Source: Salinarchaeum laminariae
GTDB taxonomy: Archaea > Halobacteriota > Halobacteria > Halobacteriales > Salinarchaeaceae
Assembly (NCBI RefSeq): GCF_023204835.1
Contig: NZ_CP096270.1
Coordinates: 2,806,907-2,870,906 of the forward strand
Length of the DNA stretch: 64,000 nt
Direction: 5' to 3'
The notes under the pieces are model-generated. The model was given only the letters and a program-made list of their open reading frames with translations. It made no database searches and was not told the origin of the DNA. The stretch's first letter is position 1, and each line of letters starts with the position of its first letter. The translations under genes were made by a program, and so were the position numbers. This document shows positions 60,052 to 64,000 of the stretch, in pieces.

Positions 60052-61367
60052 GGGTTCGGCGTGGGTAGTGATCGGTGGGCACGCGGGGGGACGAGGTAGT
60101 TCCCGCGACGAAGCACCGAGAGGTACTGTAAAATTCCGTTGTTCTGTCGAACGCTCACCGCGCCGTTCTCGGCGAGCTCCTCCCCTGCCATCGCGCGTCG
60201 GACCCGCTCGAACGTCGAAATCTCGTCCTGCAGCGCGAGGAAGTGGACGCCCGGGAGGTTGCCAGCGACGGTCGTGTTGAAATCGCGACGGAGCAGCGGT
60301 GGGACCCCGTCCTCGCGTTCGCGAGCCGCCTTCTGGGCGTGTCCCACGACGCCGGGGTCCCGTGCGTCGGTGGCAGTGTCGTCGACGGCGTCCATGATGC
60401 CGGTGGACGTCCCGAGCTTCTCGCCAAACTCACCGACCCGATCCTCGTCGGCATGGACGTGACTGAACAGCTTGCTCACGCGCTCGTGGTGGCTGTCCTG
60501 ATCGAACCAGGTGTTGATCTGGACCCTGAGCGTCTCGACGTGCTGGGTCGTCCCACCGGCGAAGGCACCGCCCTCGATTTCGACGTACTCCTCGGTCGCC
60601 TGGCTCTCCTGAAAGCCCGATCGGTAGCCCATCCAAAAGGGCGCTCCCTCGGCGATATCGTGATCTGGCATCCCCTCGACCTCGCCCTCGTCCTGTTTCT
60701 GTGCGGGGAGCCCAGGGCCGACGAATCCCGTCCGGCGGTCGTCCGGCTCCCCCGCACGCTCCAGAACGCCGTCGAACGACGTAGCCATCTCGTGACCGTT
60801 CAGCGTCTCGCGGTTGCCGAGGAGGGCCTCCTCCGCAGCGAGTACGACCGCCGGATCGTCGCTCGCGAGATGAACGGTCAGGTCGTGCGTGTCGAACGCG
60901 ATCGTCTCCGAATTCTCGAGATACGTCACCGGGCCGGGATCGGGCAAGTCGACGTCGTCGGGCAGTTTCTCGTCGAAACGATCGAAGTAGGCAGGCGTGT
61001 AGCCGACCGTGAACAGGAGACCGTCTGGCTGGAGCGCGATCGCTCGTTCGAGCTCCCGCAACGCCTCCTCGACGGTCTCGCGATCCGAATCGCCGGGGGT
61101 ACCATCGGCCACGAGCGAGAAATCAGCGAGCACGTGGTGGGCCGGCGGACGCACGTTCCCGTCCTGATCGCGCTCGAGCACGTCGTTCCAGGCGTGCTGG
61201 CGAGCGGGTCGGTCGTCGAGGGAGCCACCCGCCGGCGCATCGATCCGTTCGGTACCGCCACCATCCGACTCGCCGAGACAGGCCGAGAGGCCGGCCGCCC
61301 CGCCGACCGCCACCGCGGCCTGGAGGAACTTGCGGCGGGACACGTCGTCCCGATCCGGGAGGGTCAT
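60048..61367 (-). CDS. Tat-exported Dyp-type peroxidase-like protein (DUF7405-like)
   Basis: A 439-residue Tat-signal lipoprotein (SRRKFLQAAVAVGGAAGLSAC). The body resembles the dimeric alpha/beta-barrel Dyp peroxidases of EfeB type. A GYRSGF stretch (~235) seems to take the place of the GxxDG motif, with Ser for Asp, so peroxidase activity is uncertain. First gene of three overlapping genes (ATGA, then GTGA). A TATA-like CAATACG-region box is at 61393-61400. An Efe-like iron role is plausible. Confidence 0.7.
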   Translation of the reverse strand: MTLPDRDDVSRRKFLQAAVAVGGAAGLSACLGESDGGGTERIDAPAGGSLDDRPARQHAWNDVLERDQDGNVRPPAHHVLADFSLVADGTPGDSDRETVEEALRELERAIALQPDGLLFTVGYTPAYFDRFDEKLPDDVDLPDPGPVTYLENSETIAFDTHDLTVHLASDDPAVVLAAEEALLGNRETLNGHEMATSFDGVLERAGEPDDRRTGFVGPGLPAQKQDEGEVEGMPDHDIAEGAPFWMGYRSGFQESQATEEYVEIEGGAFAGGTTQHVETLRVQINTWFDQDSHHERVSKLFSHVHADEDRVGEFGEKLGTSTGIMDAVDDTATDARDPGVVGHAQKAAREREDGVPPLLRRDFNTTVAGNLPGVHFLALQDEISTFERVRRAMAGEELAENGAVSVRQNNGILQYLSVLRRGNYLVPPRAHRSLPTPNP

Positions 61368-61392
61368 CGGCGGCGACTAGCCCTGCAAGGGC

Positions 61393-61400
61393 CAATACGA
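61393..61400 (-). promoter_or_regulatory. TATA-like box for the Dyp/lipoprotein operon
   Basis: TCGTATTG on the minus strand, 26-33 bases before the ATG at 61367, back-to-back with the + strand box at 61429. Confidence 0.45.
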
Positions 61401-61428
61401 CTTCGGTCTCGAACCCACAGGCACCCCG

Positions 61429-61436
61429 CTTATCAT
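61429..61436 (+). promoter_or_regulatory. TATA-like box for the small membrane protein at 61459
   Basis: CTTATCAT, 23-30 bases before the ATG at 61459; it argues for that ATG over an in-frame ATG at 61435. Confidence 0.45.
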
Positions 61437-61458
61437 GGGTCCGTCCGTCGTAGCGTAC

Positions 61459-61677
61459 ATGCACCGTCGTCGGTTCGTCCAACTCGGACTCGGCGCGTTT
61501 CTCCTCGCCGCCGCTGGGTTCGTCGTCAGCGGCCTCTCCAGACTCGTCGTCTCGCGGGAGACCGCAATGTTGCTCGGGGCGCCGCTGCTGCTGGGGGGCG
61601 CGCTGCTCGCGGTCGCCGCGTTCGTCCTGGCCGTGCTCGCAAAAACTGGCGTTCTGAAACTCGACGGCGCCACGTGA
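61459..61677 (+). CDS. Small two-helix membrane protein, hypothetical
   Basis: A 72-residue protein: a basic N-terminus (MHRRRFVQ), one membrane helix (~9-30), a short charged loop with RLVVSRETAM, a second helix (~40-62) and a short tail. No family is recognised. Divergent from the Dyp-like operon with back-to-back TATA-like boxes, so they may be co-regulated. Confidence 0.7.
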   Translation: MHRRRFVQLGLGAFLLAAAGFVVSGLSRLVVSRETAMLLGAPLLLGGALLAVAAFVLAVLAKTGVLKLDGAT

Positions 61678-62097
61678 TCGCGTCGGCGCCTGCTCGATTT
61701 TGCACCACCGGGAGTCACAACGCCTTAGCGTGTGCCCATCGTACCGTATCGAGCGTACCGTAGTCCCCGCCCGAGACGCCACACGGCCGCGATGACTGGC
61801 GGAGAACCCCGGTACGCGACACCGACGGGGCGCGACGGATCGCCCCCGCCCGGCACGAGGGTTAGCCGGCTGACCGTGGCACGCCGCCTGGGATGAGGCT
61901 GGTCGTTAGTGTTCCGGGCGTACATTTTGAACATGCGACGACTTCAGTAACGAGCGGAGCAAACACCCCATGGACTGGACGCTTCATCTCGCGAAATCGC
62001 AGGGGTAGGATTGTTCAATGCGGCCACTGTAGTGACCGCCGAGATTTTGTGAGACTCGACTTTCCACCGCGCTTCGTTCCTCTCCAGATCGCCACGG
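61678..62097. other. Gene-free gap with short repeats
   Basis: About 420 bases without a credible gene, before repeat copy E. Visible features are a CGTACCGTA direct repeat (61740-61748 and 61754-61762) and an imperfect 20-bp palindrome (62020-62039). Base composition is slightly less GC-rich past 61900. No transposase remnant is evident. Confidence 0.5.
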
Positions 62098-62219
62098 GTG
62101 GGGCTCCGGAAGGGGCCGACCGGTCGGCGATCGTAACGACGCAAGCACCGCAGGGAGGGAGCGAAGCGACCGACTGAGGAGCGCAGCGAGTTAGGATCGC
62201 CGAGCGTGAGGGGGCTTCC
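62098..62219 (+). repeat. Structured intergenic repeat, copy E
   Basis: Begins GTGGGGCTCCGGAAGGGGCC (a two-base insertion relative to the others) and ends GAGGGGGCTTCC. Inner arms TCGGCGATCGTAAC (62124-62137) and GTTAGGATCGCCGA (62190-62203) match at 13 of 14 pairs. The left arm also contains the perfect palindrome CCGACCGGTCGG (62117-62128). Lies 111 bases downstream of the toxin-like gene stop on the other strand. Confidence 0.72.
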
Positions 62220-62329
62220 GTAGGCGGTTGCGGTCGGACCGCCGTCCGTTTCGTCCATGCTCTTCGGAATCACCCGCTCACGCCACCATCAACTTTCACC
62301 ACTGCTATCTACAGGCGGGCATCGATCGC

Positions 62330-62698
62330 TCAGTCGTGGAACCAGTCGTACCACTCGTCGAGATCGACGAACTCGTTCTCGATCGCCGTCGCTCCGTACT
62401 GAGTGAACACTTCGTCCACCGTCCTAGCGAGCCCTTCGGGGTCGGCGTCCGGGAGCTTCTGATCGTAGTAGACTAGTATTCCGGCGTGTTCGTGAGATTC
62501 GTCGAGGGGCTCGAAATCCTTCGCGTTATTCGTAACGAGGACGACGCTCTCCTCGCCACACCACCGGAGTAATTTGGCATCGTCCGTGTGTTCTCCGAAC
62601 TCGTCTTTGGCCTGTACGACCTCGTATCCCCGTTCGCGGAGCAGCCGCTCCAGGATCCGGCCGACGTGTTCGTCCAGAAGCAGCCGCGTCTCCGTCAC
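62330..62698 (-). CDS. DUF5615 PIN-like toxin candidate
   Basis: A 122-residue PIN-like protein of the DUF5615 group: RLLLDEHVGRILERLLRERG at the start, then VVLVTNNAKDFEPLDES and HAGILVYYDQKLPDADPEG. Acidic residues typical of Mg-dependent RNases are in LLLDEH and NNAKDF. GTG start overlapping the DUF433 stop (GTGA). In bacteria and archaea, DUF433-DUF5615 pairs behave as likely toxin-antitoxin modules; the target RNA is unknown. Confidence 0.83.
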   Translation of the reverse strand: MTETRLLLDEHVGRILERLLRERGYEVVQAKDEFGEHTDDAKLLRWCGEESVVLVTNNAKDFEPLDESHEHAGILVYYDQKLPDADPEGLARTVDEVFTQYGATAIENEFVDLDEWYDWFHD

Positions 62699-62970
62699 TG
62701 AACGGTCTCTTTGGGCTTCAGGGAAGACTCCCCAATTCGCTCGGACGCCGCTTCGTTCGCCTGCTCGATCTCGCGCATCTCTTCGATGTGATCGTAATAG
62801 TAGGCGAGCGACTCGTAAACGGATGCGAGCGGAACGTCGAGCTGATCAGCAGCGTACGCGGGTGATTGGCCAGCATCGACTACCCGTGCGGCGACGTGTC
62901 GGACCCCGATTCTGGTCCCGTCGATTCGGGGTTCCCCTCCAAGCACGTTCTCGTCACGGGTGATCGTCAT
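62695..62970 (-). CDS. DUF433 antitoxin candidate
   Basis: A 91-residue DUF433 protein: VLGGEPRIDGTRIGVRHVAAR then YAADQLDVPLASVYESLAYYY, the helix-turn-helix-like core of the family. Presumed antitoxin and autoregulator of the downstream DUF5615 gene, with which it overlaps. The ATG at 62970 has a TATA-like GTATAAC (62994-63000) and the palindrome ACGTACGT (62973-62980) in front, which could be the operator. Confidence 0.85.
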   Translation of the reverse strand: MTITRDENVLGGEPRIDGTRIGVRHVAARVVDAGQSPAYAADQLDVPLASVYESLAYYYDHIEEMREIEQANEAASERIGESSLKPKETVQ

Positions 62971-62972
62971 GG

Positions 62973-63000
62973 ACGTACGTAGGGCCGGCTTCGGTTATAC
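62973..63000 (-). promoter_or_regulatory. TATA-like box and palindrome of the DUF433/DUF5615 module
   Basis: On the minus strand GTATAAC (62994-63000) lies 24-30 bases before the DUF433 ATG; between them is the 8-bp palindrome ACGTACGT (62973-62980). Position suits autoregulation by the antitoxin. Confidence 0.45.
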
Positions 63001-63282
63001 GTCTTTGGCGTCAATCTCAATTTGAAAGCGGCATTGAACCTGCTCGAAGATTCCCCACCTTCGGCGAGCTCGCGGGATCATTCAGTCAGATCCACCTCCA
63101 CCGACCTACTAGTAGATTCTCGCTCGGTAGTGTTCAGGAACACATTTCTGACGCGGAATCGGCAACCGTCCAGCCCGCCGTAAATGCCACCGTTCGTGGC
63201 GCTCCAGCGACCAACGGCCTGGACTCTGGAGTATTACGAAACCAGATTGTGGTATTAACGAAACTTTGTTACATTCTACATG

Positions 63283-63296
63283 CTGACATCTGTCAG
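63283..63296. promoter_or_regulatory. Inverted repeat before the MFS gene
   Basis: CTGACA-TC-TGTCAG, 5 bases before the GTG at 63302. A perfect 6-bp dyad in the start region of a transporter gene could be a repressor operator. Confidence 0.4.
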
Positions 63297-63301
63297 TTGC
63301 C

Positions 63302-64000
63302 GTGGCACCTCTATACCCGTCCCAGCGGCCTGTACGAGGGCCGATTCTCAAATATTATCTCTACAAGGCCACCAAAGCCGTCGAGTTCTACCGGCCGATC
63401 ATGTACCTCTTCTTCCTGGCACAGGGACTCACCTTCACACAGATTGCGATACTCGAAGCGATCTACAATCTCACGACGCTGTTCGGCGAGATTCCGACCG
63501 GCTACGTCGGGGATCGCGTCGGTCGGCGAAACAGTTTGCTCATCGGTACCGCAATCATCTCCGTCACACTGCTCGGGATCGGCCTCGCCGAGTCGTTTCT
63601 GACGCTGGCGATCCTCTACGTCTGCTGGTCCGCCGGGTACAATTTTCGATCCGGAAGTGAGGACGCGTGGCTCTACGACACGCTCACGGACGACCTCTCC
63701 GAAGACGAGTTCGCTCACGTACGGGGCCGTGGCGAATCTGCGTCGCTCGCGGTCGGCGTCGGCGCGGCGATCGTCGGCGGCTACCTTGGGAGCATCGATC
63801 TCTCGTACCCGTGGTTCGTCGCAGCCGCCGTCACCGGGCTCGGTGCAGTGGTCCTACTCACGCTCGGGGAATCGGAGACCTACGAGAACTCCGAGGCGGA
63901 CCAACTGAGCTTCCGTGAAACAGTACGCATCGCCACAGAGGCACTGTCGAAACGGAATCTCCGCGCGTTCATCCTCTACTACTACGTCCTCTACGCGGCG
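63302..64000 (+). CDS. MFS transporter, 3' end cut by window
   Basis: An open frame running off the end of the window. The first 230 or so residues read as a major facilitator: YRPIMYLFFLAQGLTFTQIA (helix 1), then LTTLFGEIPTGYVGDRVGRR (the MFS loop-2 signature) and WSAGYNFRSGSEDAWLYDTL. The start is taken as GTG at 63302; an in-frame stop lies at 63284-63286 and the next ATG is at 63401, which would cut into helix 1. The SGSEDAWLYD pattern occurs in MFS drug-efflux-like members; substrate is unknown. Confidence 0.82.
   Translation, partial: MAPLYPSQRPVRGPILKYYLYKATKAVEFYRPIMYLFFLAQGLTFTQIAILEAIYNLTTLFGEIPTGYVGDRVGRRNSLLIGTAIISVTLLGIGLAESFLTLAILYVCWSAGYNFRSGSEDAWLYDTLTDDLSEDEFAHVRGRGESASLAVGVGAAIVGGYLGSIDLSYPWFVAAAVTGLGAVVLLTLGESETYENSEADQLSFRETVRIATEALSKRNLRAFILYYYVLYAA

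Larger units (their letters stand above)
62971..63301. other. Gene-free gap between toxin-antitoxin pair and MFS gene
   Basis: About 330 bases with no convincing gene: the promoter region of the DUF433 gene at one end and that of the MFS gene at the other. An inverted repeat (63283-63296) sits just before the MFS start. The middle is AT-richer than average. Short frames here look random. Confidence 0.5.

Noticed and set aside
63109-63351. 80-residue minus-strand frame in the gap before the MFS gene
   Set aside because: No domain, no promoter, and it overlaps the MFS start region on the other strand.

Overview
The window is a stretch of chromosome from an extremely halophilic archaeon (class Halobacteria). 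The DNA is GC-rich and the proteins are strongly acidic with Asp/Glu-rich linkers. Many genes have a TATA-like box 24-33 bases before the start codon (leaderless layout), Tat-type signal sequences and Tat lipoboxes are present, and one protein ends in a PGF-CTERM-like tail. Archaeal markers include Nob1, Rnp4, MBF1, PorAB and a TRAM protein. Genes are dense, and 4-base stop/start overlaps (ATGA or GTGA) mark several operons. I see no intact transposase, integrase, CRISPR array or rRNA. I cannot name the genus.

Layout. 0-7.2 kb: a UPF1/DNA2-like helicase, a membrane protein, lumazine synthase (ribH), a large actin-fold/coiled-coil/membrane protein, and a winged-helix protein. 7.2-13.5 kb: a DEDD exonuclease, a coupled three-gene membrane operon ending in a 1079-residue protein, and MBF1. 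13.7-22 kb: a biotin-dependent carboxyltransferase with an extra N-terminal domain, an ABC exporter pair, fructose bisphosphatase, 3-hydroxyacyl-CoA dehydrogenase, a cation exchanger and a Nudix hydrolase. 22-30 kb: thrS behind a short leader, an aldo-keto reductase, a DUF502 protein, uvrA and an HTH/zinc-ribbon protein. 30-36.7 kb: a coupled pabB-pabA-pabC operon, an HhH protein, aroE, a phosphodiesterase and an FAH-family hydrolase. 36.8-38.4 kb: an AT-richer patch with a Tat lipoprotein, a strong hairpin and tRNA-Glu(TTC) followed by a T-arm-like repeat. 38.5-46.7 kb: a SERCA-like P-type ATPase, VIT1/DUF211, a PIG-L deacetylase, pgi, a CPBP protease, a ribbon-helix-helix protein and PRC-barrel/nob1. 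46.8-56.2 kb: yhbY-mscS, rnp4, small hypotheticals, TRAM, Lrp, porBA, a YgfZ-like protein and pyrE. 56.3-64 kb: a Gfo/Idh oxidoreductase, a three-gene Tat/secreted operon (Dyp-like, lipoprotein, PGF-CTERM), a DUF433/DUF5615 toxin-antitoxin-like pair, and an MFS transporter cut by the window end.

Central metabolism is well represented: pyruvate oxidation (porAB), gluconeogenesis (fbp, pgi), pABA/folate (pabABC), shikimate (aroE), riboflavin (ribH) and pyrimidines (pyrE). RNA maturation genes (nob1, rnp4, yhbY, TRAM) are scattered among them.

The least explained signal is non-coding. Five intergenic copies of an element share conserved ends (a GGGACTGGAAGGGGCC-like left end and a GGGGGCTTCC-like right end). 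In each copy the inner arms differ in sequence yet pair with each other, as if structure rather than sequence were kept. Other leads are the thrS leader, the T-arm mimic after tRNA-Glu, the actin/coiled-coil protein and the 8.2-12.8 kb membrane operon.
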